Shown: positions 35,650 to 48,169 of the stretch, piece by piece
Layout of the letters: each line of letters begins with the position of its first letter
Numbering within the stretch: position 1 is the first letter of the stretch
NCBI GenBank assembly: GCA_020310875.1
Contig: CM035433.1
Span: 113,943,000 to 114,006,999 of the forward strand
From: Ceratopteris richardii
Lineage: Eukaryota; Streptophyta; Polypodiopsida; Polypodiales; Pteridaceae
Length of the DNA: 64,000 bases
Direction: 5' to 3'
Position numbers and translations under genes: made by a program
The notes under the pieces: model-generated
What the model was told of the DNA's origin: nothing
Databases searched by the model: none
Seen by the model: the letters and a program-made list of their open reading frames with translations, nothing else

Positions 35650-36785
35650 TTGCAAGAATGTGAGAGTGAGTAAGAAAGAGAGGGGAAAGAGAGAAAGAAA
35701 GAGAGTGGTGGAAAAAGAGAGTGAGTGGGTGTGTGCGAAGAGTGTGCGAGAGTGAATGAGAAAGAGAGAAAGAAAGAGAGTGGGAAAGAGTGAAAGAGGG
35801 TGGGTGAAAGAGAGCGGGTGAAAGAGAGTGAGAGTGTGTGTGGGTGTGTGTGTGTGAGTGAAAGAAAGTGAGAAAGGGAGAGATTTTGAGAAAGAACAAG
35901 AGAGTGAGAGTGTGAGAAAGTGAAAGAAGGTATGTGAGAGTGAAAGAAAGTGGGTGTGTGTGAGAGTAAGTGAGAGAGAGAGTGGAAAAGGGAGTGTAAG
36001 TGAGAGAGGAAGACAGTGAGTGAGAAAGTAAAAGAGAGATATTGAAGAGGGTGTATGTGTGTGAAAGAGGGGGAAAAGGGGGAAAAATAAAGATTGAGTG
36101 AGGGTGAGTGAGTAAGAAGGAGAGGAAGAGAACAAGGGTGTGAGAAAGTATGTGTGTAAGTGAAAGGTAGCAATTGTAAGAAAAAGAAAGAGAGAAAGAG
36201 TGAGTGAAAGAGAGTGAGAAAGTGTGTGTAAGTGAAAGAAAGGAAATGTGAAAGAAAGAGAGGAAGGGAGCCAAGGTGTGTGAGTAAAAGGGGAGTGCAT
36301 AGAGTTGGTGTAAGAAGGGGGTGGTGAATCAAAGTGAGAAATAGTGAGTGAGAGAGAGATAGAGAAAGATAGAAAGTATGAGAGAGTGAGTGTGTGTGAG
36401 AAAGTGTGAGTGTGTGGAGGAGGGAAAGAGAGAGGTAGAGTGTGAAAGAGAACAAGGGAGTGAGGAAGAGTGGGAGAGAGAGAGAGAGAGAGAGAGAACG
36501 AGAGAGAGAGAGAGATAGAGAGATAGTGTGGGTGTGAGTGAAAAATAAAAAGTGAGGGAAAGAGGGGAAGAGAAAAGGAGAGCAAGAAAGAGAGAAGGAA
36601 AGAAAATAGGAAAGGGATTGAGAAAGTGGGAAAGAGAGTAAAAGAGAGTGGGAGTGTGAGAGAGAGTAAGAAAAAGAGTGGAAAAGAGAGTAAGAAAGAG
36701 AGAGAAAGTTAGAGATGAGAGAAAGCGTGAGAAAAGAGAAGGGGAGTGTGAGGAAAAGAAAGAGTGTGCGAGAAAGTCTAGAAAG
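35650..36785. repeat. Purine-rich (GA)-type tract in the giant 3' LTR
   Basis: Counterpart of 11515-12600, nearly pure A/G on + for about 1.1 kb with scattered TGTG words. The long Ser/Leu/His/Thr frames on the minus strand (up to 318 codons) are composition artefacts, as both LTRs show. Confidence 0.85.
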
Positions 36786-37100
36786 GTAGAGATTGGATGA
36801 TTCATTGCTAGCCAGTCAAGTTGGGAATATAAAGAAGAGGAACCAAGTGAAAGGAGGAGTTAGGTCCGTTCGATACATTTGATCATAAAGAACTTTGGAC
36901 ATAGGATAAGCAGATACATTTGGGACCACTTTGTAGACCATTTTAGGACCGTACATTTTTGTATCCTACTAGGGATTCCAAAGGAGAATACATTCGAGGG
37001 CCATTGTGGACTTAGAGTAAGAAAAAGAAACAGAAAGGAGAGATTTGAACAAAACATAAGCGTCCATGAGCATCTTTTCCTAGGGCTTAGGACCTCATCA

Positions 37101-37800
37101 CATTTGCAATAGTTAAAACTTTTTTTCAGAGATGTAGGGAATTAAATTTATCCCTAAATCTTCCAAAGTATCCATTTTGTGTCACAAGTGGCATCATGTT
37201 TGGATATATTATCATGCTTGGATATATTATCGTGTTGAAGCAATTATGATAGCTAATCTTCTTAAAAATGGAACACAAGTAATGAGGTTCACCCAATTAA
37301 ATGACATGGTAGATTCCTTAGACATATGGCCTATATATGCGTACCACTCACAAAGATTACAAGAAAAAAATCAAGAATTTAGTTGGGTTGTTGAGAATAT
37401 ATTGAATTCAATACAATTAGAGAAAATATTGGTTACTACACCCACACTCACGTCACCTAAATGGAACTTACCACTTTTTATTTTAGATGCATCCCACATG
37501 GCTATAGGAGCATTCTTAATACAAGAACCTCAAAAGGGCTTGCCTAAGCCCATATTCATTATGCAAGTAGAGTACTAAAACCTACCAAAAATAACTACAT
37601 TGTAATTAAAAGGGAATACTTGGGAATGATCTTTAGACTGCATAAATTCATGCACTATTTACTCTCCAACAAGGTCATTATCAATTTTTATCACCAAGCC
37701 TTGATATATTTTGTTAATAAACCTCAGCTTTCTACAAGGCTAGCAAGGTGAGTCTTGCATATGAAAGAATTCGACTATACATTGGTATGTAGACTAGGGA
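37101..37800 (+). pseudogene. Fossil Ty3/gypsy pol, 3' part: RT thumb and RNase H
   Basis: Right after CATTT the sequence reads as RT thumb (SLNLPKYPFCVTSG, 37150-37190), then a linker. RNase H follows with LVTTPTLTSP, LFILDASHMAIGAFLIQEP (37470), then NYIVIKREYLGMIF in shifted frame and HQALIYFVNKPQLSTRLAR at about 37690-37745. These continue the fossil pol that stops at 4805 after the RT active site. Several stops and shifts are present. The order, strand and shared CATTT show that both parts were one gene before the giant insertion. Confidence 0.75.
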
Positions 37801-38520
37801 AATAACATATCATATAATATAACTTAAACAAAATTAACTATTGACAAGCACCAAATTAGCTCTTGGATGATTTAATTGATGGTGTTAGTATTAAAGTCTC
37901 CTTGTATACACACTAGATTTTATTCCACAAACTGAATGACTTTACTAATAGATAATTGGGTTCTTGGTTGGTAGGATTAAGTTATTATGCTAACCCATTT
38001 AGTTTTCCCTAATAGTGTGCTTGTGTATCTCTTTTTATGACCATTTATCTGCATTTAATATAGTACACACTCTACCAAAATAGAACTTAATCCTTCTGCT
38101 AAATCATTGAGACAGAAACTTTGAAATCAACAATCACGCAATCCTTTCATTTCAATAGCATTTCAGGAAGTTACTTGTGCACCATAATTACTATTATCAA
38201 CTTCAAATTTTAAATTAGACAAACACAATTTTAGATAACTTAATCAATGACACCAAACAATAGAGAGAATACATAGAGAGAATACAATACTATACAATAG
38301 CATCGTATGGCCAAAAATCTGCACACACATAAAATAACATACTTCTTCTTTGTTAATAATAGAACAAGTGCAATGATTCACTTTTTCCTTTTTCATGCAT
38401 GGAAAAACTACAAAATTTCAAATATTATAAATGATATATGGTTTTGATGTATATTGATGATGAAAAATTACTTGGTCTTATTGAGTACTATAAGTTGATA
38501 TTTTATTGAAAAATATTGTA
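37801..38520. other. A/T-rich stretch without recognisable features
   Basis: No coding frame over 40 codons with sensible content and no LTR edge is visible. It lies between the fossil gypsy RNase H and a copia integrase fragment. Confidence 0.4.
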
Positions 38521-39309
38521 GTGATCTAAGTAACAAGGCTATGTTCATATCATGTGATGGAAAGAGAATTGCATATATAGATTTATGGCACAAAAGGACA
38601 GGGCATTTTAATATACAAGACCTGAAGGATATGGTAAAAAATAAAGTGGTAAGAAGTCTCCCTAACTTTACTTCAAGATCATTACATGATGTATGTGCAT
38701 CTTGTCAAGTAGGGAAGCAAGCAAGAGCTCCATTCAAATAGGCAAGCTAAGAAGAGTACCAAATCTACTTGATTTGGTACGCCTTGATGTTTGGGGGACC
38801 TACCAAAGAGGCAAGCCTTGGAGGGAATAATTATCATGTGACCTTTATTGATGAACATACAAGGAAAGTATGGAATTATTGTATTAAGCACAACTCGCAC
38901 GTGTTTTCTATGTCTAACCTATTCAAAGCTCAGCTCAACTTGAAAAGGAGACAAGGAGGTACATAAGAATTGTAAGATCAGATGGAGGGGGAGAATACTC
39001 CTCCCATGAGTTTATTGAATTCTTATAGCTTGAAGGCATCAAAACTCAATACAATTGCAAGTATACACCTCAAGAAAATGGGGTGGTAGAGAGAAAAAAG
39101 TACAAGTTGTAGAGATAGCTAGACGCATGCTAAATGAGATATCTTTATCATTTTTTTTTTGCGGAGATGTTGTTTCTACCGTTGCATACATTAAACGTGT
39201 CCAACTTTAGGGATACATCAATTATCACCAAAGGAAGGTTGGAGTGGGAGAGAACTAGATCTCTCACACTTGAAAGTCTTTGGATGTGTTTGTTGCACAC
39301 ATGTTCCAC
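38520..39309 (+). pseudogene. Copia pre-integrase and integrase fragment (copy D)
   Basis: The first open piece (38541-38741) contains DLWHKRTGHFNIQDLKDMVK and CASCQVGKQARAPF, the GAG_pre-integrase zinc-binding block. The core follows with stops: a shifted VWGPTKEASLGGNNY-like stretch, YHVTFIDEHTRKVW and then RSDGGGEYSSHEF (38975-39005). PQENGVVERK is at about 39070 with the catalytic Glu kept, and HLKVFGCVC at 39270. The fragment ends exactly where the LTR of copia copy B starts (39310). It is a different copia lineage on the opposite strand to copies A-C. No RT follows in the window. Confidence 0.8.
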
Positions 39310-39533
39310 TGTTGGAGTTTGAGGTTTGGGGAAGCACGCGAACAACATAGGGAAGAAGAAGAAGCTAGGTGCACAACACACAATAGTGAATGTATTACCA
39401 AGAGAATGTACAGATAAGTGGCCCATTAGCGTAATAGGCATGTATACAAGCCAGGGAAAATAACCTCCTAAAGAGGCAAAAAGTGCCCCCGTGGTCCTAG
39501 TGTGTTCACACACATCACTAACAAAATATATCA
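39310..39533 (-). repeat. 3' LTR of copia copy B
   Basis: 224 bp, TGTTGGAGTTTGAGG to CAAAATATATCA, alignable over its length with the LTRs at 5728, 9734 and 41542. Confidence 0.85.
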
Positions 39534-39599
39534 GCAAACGTCCCTTGCTAGTGATGCGGCGAACAAGGAGTTTTCACTCATGTATAAGGAAGTTCCAAG

Positions 39600-40190
39600 C
39601 TATGTGGAAAGAGATCAATCCACAAAAGGAAGTAAGCCCAAAGCTTTGCGAAAAGCTTCAAACTTCTCTAGAGGTAGATCCTTTGTGAAAAGGTCTGCAA
39701 TGTTCTCTTGTGTGGGCATATATGCCAAACTGATCTCTCTAGTAGAGAACCTCTCCCTGACATAATGATAGTGCACCTCAATGTGCTTAGTGCAAGCATG
39801 GAATACAGGGTTCCTCACAATTGCCAATGCGCTCTAACTATCATTGAAGATGATGGTAGCAAAAGACTAACCAACACCCAAATCATCCATAAGGCATTTG
39901 AGCCACACACACTCAATAGTTGCTATGAAAGTTGCCCTATACTCAGCCTCACAACTAGAAGTGGCCAAAGTAGTCTACTTCTTGCTCAACCAAAATATGC
40001 ATGAGCTTCTTAAGCATGAAACAAAAACCATTGGTGGACACACATGTCATAGCAACTAGCCAAGCCATAGTTAGAAAAAGCATGTAAATTTGGTGGTAGT
40101 GATCCCTCCTTGGGATAAAACAATCCAAGTAGCCAAGTACTACACAAGTAGAAAAAAATGTGTTTAACCACCTACCAATGCTTGACACCC
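39600..40190 (-). pseudogene. Copia RNase H (copy B)
   Basis: The piece at 39827-39615 reads VFHACTKHIEVHYHYVRERF and then IADLFTKDLPLEKFEAF, the C-terminal end of copia pol. Upstream, in shifted frames, are the DNxSAL region (the minus strand of 39830-39850 is damaged), and at 40188-39955 a worn LGYLDCF...ISTNGFCFML block. The landmarks match copy A in order, with more shifts. Confidence 0.75.
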
Positions 40191-40439
40191 TAGCAATGCA
40201 TAAACTTGCTCATTTGTAAGACAACAAATTGAATATAAGGCCTAGTTGTTCATAAGTAAATCAAGGATCCAACAACCTACTAATAGGGAACAACATCAAA
40301 TGCATCTCCAACATCATGAAGACTCAACCATAAACCTATTTCCATAGGAGTGGCAATAGATTTGTAGTTTTCAAGTCCAAAACATTGCAATCATGTGTCA
40401 ATGTATTTTTTTTGACACAAAGCTATCCTGTCATCAACT

Positions 40440-41060
40440 TGCATAAATGGAATGCCCAAATAAGGATGCAAATGCCCCAAAGGCATGCAAATCAACCTTA
40501 AAATCAGCAATATGCTTCTTATTAGGACTAGTGAGTAGCATGTCATCAACATAGACAACAATGATCAGAAGCACATCATTTGCACGCTTAACATATAAGG
40601 TGCTCTAAGTTGGACTATTCTCGAAACCATGTGCAATTAAGTAGGCATGTATCTTTTCATACCAAGCATGTGGTGCTTGCTTCAAACCATATAATGCCTT
40701 TTTCAACCTCCACACTTTGTTTTCATGCCCTTTCTGCACAAAACCATGGGACTAAAAAACATGCACTTCTTCATGTAAGTCACCATTCAAAAATGCAGTT
40801 TTAATGTCCAAATGATGTACATTCCAACCATGATGAGCTATAAGTGCATAGATGCTATGAATAGTAGTCATTCGGCATGTGGAAGCAAAGGTCTCATCAA
40901 AATCAATGTTTGTTTCTTGCGCATAACCTTTTGCAACAAGCTTAGCCTTATACCTATCAATTGTTCCATTAGGCTTATGCTTCAGCTTGTATATCCACTT
41001 AGTGCTAATGGGCTTCTTGCCAAAAGGCAACTCACATAAAAATCAGGTGCTATTCTTCAT
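40440..41060 (-). pseudogene. Copia reverse transcriptase (copy B)
   Basis: Frame 41030-40752 is open for 92 codons. It starts at FGKKPISTKWIYKLKHKPNG and runs through RYKAKLVAKGYAQETNIDFD and HHLDIKTAFLNGDLHEEV, the most intact copia RT N-terminal half in the window. Near 40555-40540, in another frame, the active-site box reads YVDDML with both Asp kept. A frameshift separates the halves. Upstream, 41060-41265 carries the worn NEPVSFRSTKF-like linker. Confidence 0.8.
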
Positions 41061-41541
41061 AATAGTATCATATTTTGATTGCATAACAACCATCCAAATT
41101 TTTGAATTTTGTGCTTCGAAATGAAACAGGCTCATTCTCATTACAAAGACTAGAGACAGGCATATCATAGCAATCTAATGCAAAAGAAGCAATATGAGAG
41201 CCTGAACGAGTATGATATGATAGGGATACTTCTAATTTTCTATCTCCAAAGTCTGCACTAGCCATTTAGGCATAGTTTTGCCTCCTCTATATAAACCCTC
41301 TCATCAACAAGTGCATCATGTAAATATGTATGAAATTGAATGATATGTTTCATCATGTAGAACCTATAAAGGTTGAGAAATTTCCTCATTTGGACTAGCT
41401 CTAGACTATCCACCCGTAAAAAGAGGCAACAAAGTGTCATATGCATCTTTGGAGGTAATCGATGTCTCCTTAGACATGAAAGTAATGGATGAATTGCATC
41501 TTCCAAAAAAAAAAACATCACGACTAAACCAAATACGTTTA

Positions 41542-41766
41542 TGTTGGAGTTTGAGGTCTACGAAAGCATGGAAACATCACAAGGAAGAAGAAGAAGCTTG
41601 GAGCACAACACACAATACTGAATGTATTACCAAGAGAATGTACAAAGATCAGTAACCCATTAGGGTTATAGGGATATATACAAGCAGGGGAAAAAACCTC
41701 CTAATGAGGGAAAAAGTGCCCCCATGGTCCTAGTGTGTTCACACACATCACTACTGAAATATATCA
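41542..41766 (-). repeat. 3' LTR and polypurine tract of copia copy C
   Basis: 225 bp, TGTTGGAGTTTGAGG to GAAATATATCA. Just inside, the minus strand reads CCCAGGGGGGATTTGT (about 41767-41782), the clearest polypurine tract of the three copies. Confidence 0.85.
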
Positions 41767-41842
41767 ACAAATCCCCCCTGGGAGTGATGCGCTGAACAAG
41801 GAGTTGACACTCATGTATAAGGAAGTATCAAGCTATGGGGTA

Positions 41843-42439
41843 TCAATCCACAAAAGGAAGTAAGCTCAAAACTTTGTAGAAAGCTTCAAACTTCTCCCTA
41901 AGCACATCCTTTGTGAAAAGGTCTGCAATGTTCTCCTGTGTGGGCACATATGCCAAATTGATCTCTCCAGGAGAGAACCTTTCCTTGACACAATGATAGT
42001 GCACCTCAATGTGCTTAGTGGTGTGCATGGAACATAGGGTTCCTCACAATTGCCAATGCACTCTCACTATCAATAAAGATCGTGCAGAAGATTGACCAAC
42101 ACCCAAATCAGCCATAAAATGTCTGAACCACACACACTCAGCAGTCGTAGTGAAAGCTTCCCTATAATCAGCCTCACAATTAAACATGGCCATAGTAGGC
42201 TGCCTCTTCCTCAACCAAGAGATGCATGAGCTACAAAGAATGAAGCAAAAATCACTCATGGACACACAAGTTTCATAGCAACGAGCCGTGTGAGAGTCAG
42301 AAAAAGCATGTAAATCTGGCGATAGTGATGCCCCCTTGGGATAAAACAATCTAAGTAGCCGAGTACCACTCAAGTAGCGAAAGATATGCTTAACTACCTG
42401 CCAATGCTTGACACTTGGGTAATGCATAAGCCTGGTCAT
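41843..42439 (-). pseudogene. Copia RNase H (copy C)
   Basis: Frame 42439-42044 (131 codons) has KHWQVVKHIFRYLSGT, then GCxD-like AFSDSHTARCYE, SWLRKRQPTMAMFNCEADYR and ECVWFRHFMADLG. After a shift near 42045 it continues at 42028-41843 with TKHIEVHYHCVKERF and IADLFTKDVLREKFEAF. It is the standard copia RNase H, broken by one shift. Confidence 0.8.
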
Positions 42440-42843
42440 CTATGAGACAAAAAGGCATAAGTAAGTCAAGCATCCAATAGCCTACTAATAGAGAACATCA
42501 TCAAATGCATCTGCGGCATCATGAAGACTCAAACGTAAACCTATTTCCATAGGAGTGGTAATAGGTTTGCAATCTACAAGGCCAAAACCTTGCAATAATG
42601 TGTCAATATATTCTTTTGACACAAAGCTACTCCTCCATCAACTTGCATAAAATGAATGCCCAAATAATGATGCAAATGCCCCAAATCTGAGATCTCTTAC
42701 GAGGCATGCAAATCAGCCTTAAAATCAACAATATACTTCTCATTAGGACAAGTGAGAACCATATCATCAACGTAGACAATAATGAATGCACATTTAACAT
42801 ATAAGGTGCTCTCAGTTGGATTCTTCTCAAAACCATGTGCAAT
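42440..42843 (-). pseudogene. Copia reverse transcriptase, C-terminal part (copy C)
   Basis: The active-site box IIVYVDDMVL with both Asp is read at about 42790-42760. The FKADLHAS region and, in another frame, the GICIIIWAFILC-like stretch follow. The TPMEI-type block near 42560 is shifted. The upstream half of RT is cut off by the CACTA terminus at 42844. Confidence 0.75.
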
Positions 42844-43095
42844 CACTACAAGAAATAGGGGGGCGTAGCGACGGCCCCGAATTGAAAAAAAAACAAATAG
42901 CATCGCTTATGCGACGCTAGCATCGCATAAGCGACGGTGCTATTTTTGATTTTTTTTTTCGGGCATTCATCGCATAAGCGATGCCTGCATCGCTTATGCG
43001 ACGCTAAATTAGTGCGTCGCAAATACCGTCGCTAACTAGCAACGTTATTTGCGACGTTGGCAAACTGGACAGCGTCGCATATGCAACGCTCTGGA
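42844..43095 (+). repeat. CACTA terminus and subterminal GCGACG repeats
   Basis: After the terminal CACTACAAGAAATAG come at least ten GCGACG/CGTCGC words in both orientations. Among them are the inverted pairs GCATCGCTTATGCGACGC and GCATCGCATAAGCGACGG. In CACTA elements such subterminal repeats bind the TNPA-type protein and bring the ends together. Here that role is inferred from family knowledge. Confidence 0.85.
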
Positions 43096-43205
43096 ATGTA
43101 AAAAAAATTCGATTTCTCTCGGCATATTTGTGCCGGGATTTGGACGCGAGAGCAAGAAGAGACCGAGAGAGAGAGAGAGAGAGAGATGCATCTCGTTGAA
43201 GCAAG
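43096..43205 (+). promoter_or_regulatory. Probable 5' leader exon of the plus-strand CACTA gene
   Basis: A GA-rich leader ends in a good splice donor (GCAAG|GTATGT, GT at 43206-43207). It would join the acceptor TATGTTAG at 46117. An ATG at 43186 opens a short reading frame that, after splicing, ends at a TAG just past the main ATG (46123). It would therefore be a 12-codon upstream ORF overlapping the main start. No TATA box is obvious. Confidence 0.45.
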
Positions 43206-46080
43206 GTATGTGCACACACACACACTTACACACACATACATATGCATACACACACACATATACACACATAGACACACACACATACACATAGACACACACA
43301 CGTACACACAAATACACACACATACACACATAATGTTGCATACACACATGCACACATAATGCATACACATGCACACACATATACACATACATATACACAC
43401 ACATACACACACATATATGCATACACACACACATAGAGAGACATGCACACACATACACATAGATGCATACATAATGCATATGTATACATACATACATACT
43501 TACATGCATACACACACATATGCATACATAATGCACATGCATACATACACATACATAATGCATATGCATACATAATGCACATGCATACATACACATACAT
43601 AATGCATATGCATACATAATGCACATGCATACATACACATACATAATGCATACACACACATATGCATACATAATGCATACACACACATATGCATACATAC
43701 ATGCATACACATACACACATACACACATACACACATACACACACATAGACACATACACACACATAAACACATACACACTCATAGACACACACACATACAC
43801 ATAGACACGCACACACATATACACACACATATACACACACACATAGACACATACACACATAATGATGCATTCACACACATACACATGCATACACACATAC
43901 ACACACATATACACACACACATACACACACACACATAGAGAGATATACGCACACATACACATACATGCATACATATGCATACATAATGCATATGCATATG
44001 CATACATACATACTTACATGCATACATACACATACATAATGCATACACACACATATGCATACATAATGCATACACACGCACACCCCTATGCATACATACA
44101 TGCATACACATACACACATAGACACATACACACACATAGACACATACACACACATAAACACATACACACTCATAGATGTGTAGCGACACATACACATAGA
44201 CACACACACATACACACACACATATACACAAACACATACACACATAGACACATACACACATAATGATGCATACACACACATACACATGCATACACATACA
44301 TATGCATACATACATGCATACACATACACACATAGACACATACACACACATATATACATACACACACATAAACACATACACACTCATAAATACACACACA
44401 TACACACACATATACACACACATATACACACACACATACACACATAGACACATACACACATAATGATGCATACACACACATACACATGCATACACACATA
44501 CAGACACATATACACACACATACACACACATATATGCATACACACACACATAGAGAGACATACACACATATACACATACATGCATACATATGCATACATA
44601 ATGCATATGCATACAATGTACATACATACTTACATGCATACATAATGCACATGCATAGATACATACACAGACATAGACACATACACACATAGACACATAC
44701 ACACACATAAACACATACATACTCATAGATACACACACATACACATAGATACACACACACATACACACACATATACACACACATAGACACATACACACAT
44801 AATGATGCATACACACACATACACATGCATACACACATACACACACATATATGCATACACACACATAGAGAGACATACACACACATACACATACATGCAT
44901 ACATATGCATACATAATGCATATGCATATGCATATGCATACATACATACTTACATGCATACATAATGCACATGCTTACATACACATACATAATGCATACA
45001 CACACATATGCATGCATAATGCATACATAATGCATATGCATATGCATACATACATACTTACATGCATAAATAATGCACATGCTTACATACACATACATAA
45101 TGCATACACACACATATGCATACATAATGCATACACACACATACACACATATGCATACATACATGCATACACATACACACATAGACACATACACACACAT
45201 AGACACATAGACACATACACACACATAAACACATACACACTCATAGACGCATAGCGACACATACACATAGACACATACACATACACACACACATATACAC
45301 ACACACACAAACATACACACATAATGATGCATACACACACATACACATGCATACACACACATATGCATACACATACACACATAGACACATACACACACAT
45401 AGATACATACATACACATAAACACATACACACTCATAGACACACACACACCTACACATAGATACACACACACACACATATACACACACATACACACATAG
45501 ACACATACACACATAATGATGCATACACACACATGCATACACACATACAAACACATATACACACACACATACACATATACACACACATATATGCATACAC
45601 ACACACATAGAGAGACATACTCACACATACACATACATGCATATATATACATACATAATGCATATGCATATGCATACATACATACATGCATACATACATA
45701 CATGCATACATACACATACATAATGCATACACACACATATGCATACATAATGCATACATAATGCATACACACACATATGCATACATACATCATACATGCA
45801 TACACATACACACATAGACACATACACACACATAGACACATACACACACATAAACACATACACACTCATAGATGCACACACATACACATAGACACACACA
45901 CATACACACACACATATACACACACATACACACATACACATAATGATGCATACACACACATACACATGCATACACACATACACACACACATACACACACA
46001 CACATACACGCACATACATACACACACACATGCATACATACACATACTTAATGCATACATACATACATATGTACACGTAT
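43206..46080. repeat. 2.9-kb CA-rich array with higher-order repeats, in intron 1
   Basis: Pure CACACATA-type DNA. Larger blocks recur: ATAATGATGCATACACACAC near 43860, 44260, 44460, 44800, 45325, 45515 and 45940, and CATACATGCATACACATACA near 43695, 44095, 44310, 45165 and 45790. So it grew by duplication of units of 200-500 bp. Frames up to 609 codons through it (Cys/Val/Met on -, His/Thr on +) are artefacts. Confidence 0.9.
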
Positions 46081-46122
46081 ATATATTGATTTCTAACCAT
46101 TTTGTTTTATATGTTAGGTATT

Positions 46123-46807
46123 ATGGATCCGAGTAGAGAGAGAAAGGCGAAACTCACTCTCATAAAAAGTCTTATGAGAGCAAGAGTTCCGTCTGATACT
46201 CTGGGGGCCATCATGCATGATTACTCAGAGATGTCTGATGAGGAGCTTGGTTGTACGATCCAGATGCTCACCCAGCGATCAGAGGAGGGCTCTTCTATGG
46301 CTCCACATGCAGGAAGAGAGCTATCTGCTCATAGGTATGTTTTTTTTTCATAAACTTTTTTAATGATATTATAACACATATTTTTATTTATTTTTATCCA
46401 TCTATTTTCAGGACACCTATACCACCTCCAAATCATGATAGCAAAGCAGAGTTGCATATGAGGACATGCATAGGCACCTTAGGACTAGAGTGCGATATAG
46501 AGCCAGAGGGGAACATTGTGTACATAGGGAATGGATTGGAGTTCAAGAGAAGAATGCGGGCACTATGCGACTCTTACCTGCGCTTTGTCCACTTAGCGTG
46601 GAAGTAAGTAAAAATTTTACATATAAATTGAAATAAATATCTTATGTTTTATTTACATTATGTTTTTTATTTTTGTAGTGAGCATGATGAGAGGGATAAA
46701 AAATACGTACTTAGTTCACTTGAGACAGAGTTTGGGGCAGGATGGTCACTTAAGTGGTGTCTAAAAGAGATGCGGACACTTATGGCTCATCGTCGCGATA
46801 ATGCACG
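46123..46807 (+). pseudogene. CACTA accessory transposase gene (TNPA/Transposase_24-like), exons 2-4
   Basis: Three exons with good signals and matching phase: 46118-46334 (ATG at 46123, donor GTATGT), 46412-46603 (acceptor TTTTCAG, donor GTAAGT) and 46679-46807 (acceptor TTTTGTAG, donor GTATGC). They encode about 178 codons without a stop. Exon 2 has MDPSRERKAKLTLIKSLMRA, basic and helical. Exon 3 has GNIVYIGNGLEFKRR. Exon 4 has GWSLKWCLKEMRTLMAHRR. The next exons, in phase, are 15.2 kb away at 62048-62779. The whole resembles the small plant CACTA proteins of the Transposase_24 group, which bind subterminal repeats. That assignment is by layout and later motifs, not by a search. Confidence 0.6.
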
Positions 46808-46854
46808 GTATGCATTGCTTTTATGTATATATATGATGATATGAGTATGTGTGT

Positions 46855-47275
46855 TTATGCATGTATGTATGTATATGAGAGAGAGAGAGAAAAAAGAGTG
46901 AGACTAGAGGTATAAATACATGCATACACACACATAGACATCATACATGCACATTTACACACATATACACATACATGCACATTTATACATACACACACAT
47001 ACATGCGCATTTTTACACACACATACACATGCATGCAGTTACACACATATAATGAATACACATAGACACATACACATACTCACATACACATACACATACT
47101 CACATACACATACACATGCATAATCATATGTACACACACATAGACTCATATAATCATATTTACATGCATATATACATAGACACATGCATATATACACACA
47201 CACAACACATGCATATGCACATATACATACACATACATACATAACACATGCATACACATAAATAAATAAATAAAT
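46855..47275. repeat. CA/TA-rich microsatellite in the giant intron
   Basis: CACATA-type repeats with a GA run at 46877-46890 and an (AATA)n end near 47260-47273. Not coding. Confidence 0.9.
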
Positions 47276-48169
47276 CCTATTTCAAAAATCCTAAATTGAA
47301 AACACTAATTTTGATATTAGAGTTTTAAAACCCCTAATTTAAAAACTCTAATTCAACCTTTTAGCCATATGTTTGAAGTATATGTACACATTGCATCTAT
47401 TCCTCCGACGTCCTACTAGAGAGATTTCTCTCCTCCCAACCTTATGCCTCTATATATAGCTACTCGAATCAACGAGGATCATAATATATATAAAGATATA
47501 TACACATCATGTAGATACACATACAGAAATATAAAATGGAGTAGATATATTATGCATCACACATACATGCCTAAATGCACACATAAATATATATATATAT
47601 ACATGCATACATATTTACATGTACACATTTACACATAGACATATATACATATATACATGTACACATCACATATACATGCCTACATGCACACATAAACATA
47701 TATATACATGCATACATATTTACATGTACATATTTACACATAGACACATATACATATATACATGTACACAATTATAAACACTTGCATGTATTACATGAAT
47801 ACATGAATATTTTACATAAATGCATATGCATATTTAACACATGTATACAGATATCACACACATGAAAACACATATATATACATGAAATACATATATATGC
47901 ATACTAACATATGTATACATATAATACACATGAATACACACACATATGCATGCATACATGATAAAAATTTGCTCCTCGAAGATAAATCTATATATAAAAT
48001 AATTAGGCATACCCCCGAGCTTCATGTTCTAACTTAGAAGAACATGATTTCATCTCTCTAGTAGGATTCATCATTATTCAAGTTAATAAAAAAATCTATT
48101 ATCTGATATCCATTCAGAAGCTTCAAGTTATTGATCGATAACTAGAGTACAATTTACTATCTAATATGC
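47276..48169. other. Intronic A/T-rich and TACA-repeat sequence, 3' flank of TNP2
   Basis: The part 47570-47960 is made of TACATATATACATG-type repeats, with one block duplicated (47585-47680 and 47690-47770). No gene is seen. It contains the downstream side of the TNP2 stop, but I cannot point to a clear polyadenylation signal. Confidence 0.5.

Larger units (their letters stand above)
27238..37100 (+). repeat. 3' LTR of the giant gypsy element, split by a gypsy insertion
   Basis: The segments 27238-29025 and 35033-37100 match the 5' LTR in order. The interruption at 29026-35027 is a smaller gypsy element with a GAGAG duplication. Removing the insert and one GAGAG restores a stretch of exactly the same length as in the 5' LTR (10877-10905). 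The LTR is followed by CATTT, identical to the bases before 4806. Confidence 0.8.
39310..41541 (-). mobile_element. Copia copy B, 3' part only
   Basis: Same family as copy A. It consists of the 3' LTR (39310-39533), RNase H, RT and the linker up to 41541, where the LTR of copy C begins. Integrase, protease, gag and 5' LTR are missing from the window. They could lie beyond copy C and the CACTA element if C inserted into B, or they may be deleted. Confidence 0.8.
41542..42843 (-). mobile_element. Copia copy C, 3' part, cut by the CACTA element
   Basis: It holds the 3' LTR (41542-41766), RNase H (41843-42439) and RT down to 42843. There the copia sequence AACCATGTGCAAT breaks off at the CACTA terminus. 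Copies A and B continue AACCATGTGCAATTA at this place. The bases AAT (42841-42843) are the expected 3-bp target duplication, but the other side is outside the window. Confidence 0.8.

Noticed and set aside
35499..36805. Frames of 158-318 codons on the minus strand
   Set aside because: Same GA-tract artefact in the 3' giant LTR.
42844..43095. CRISPR-like array from repeated GCGACG words
   Set aside because: Words are short, in both orientations and without spacers of equal size; they are CACTA subterminal repeats.
43045..46100. Long open frames (up to 609 codons) of Cys/Val/Met or His/Thr repeats
   Set aside because: They are translations of CA/TG microsatellite DNA in both strands and all frames; no codon signal or domain.
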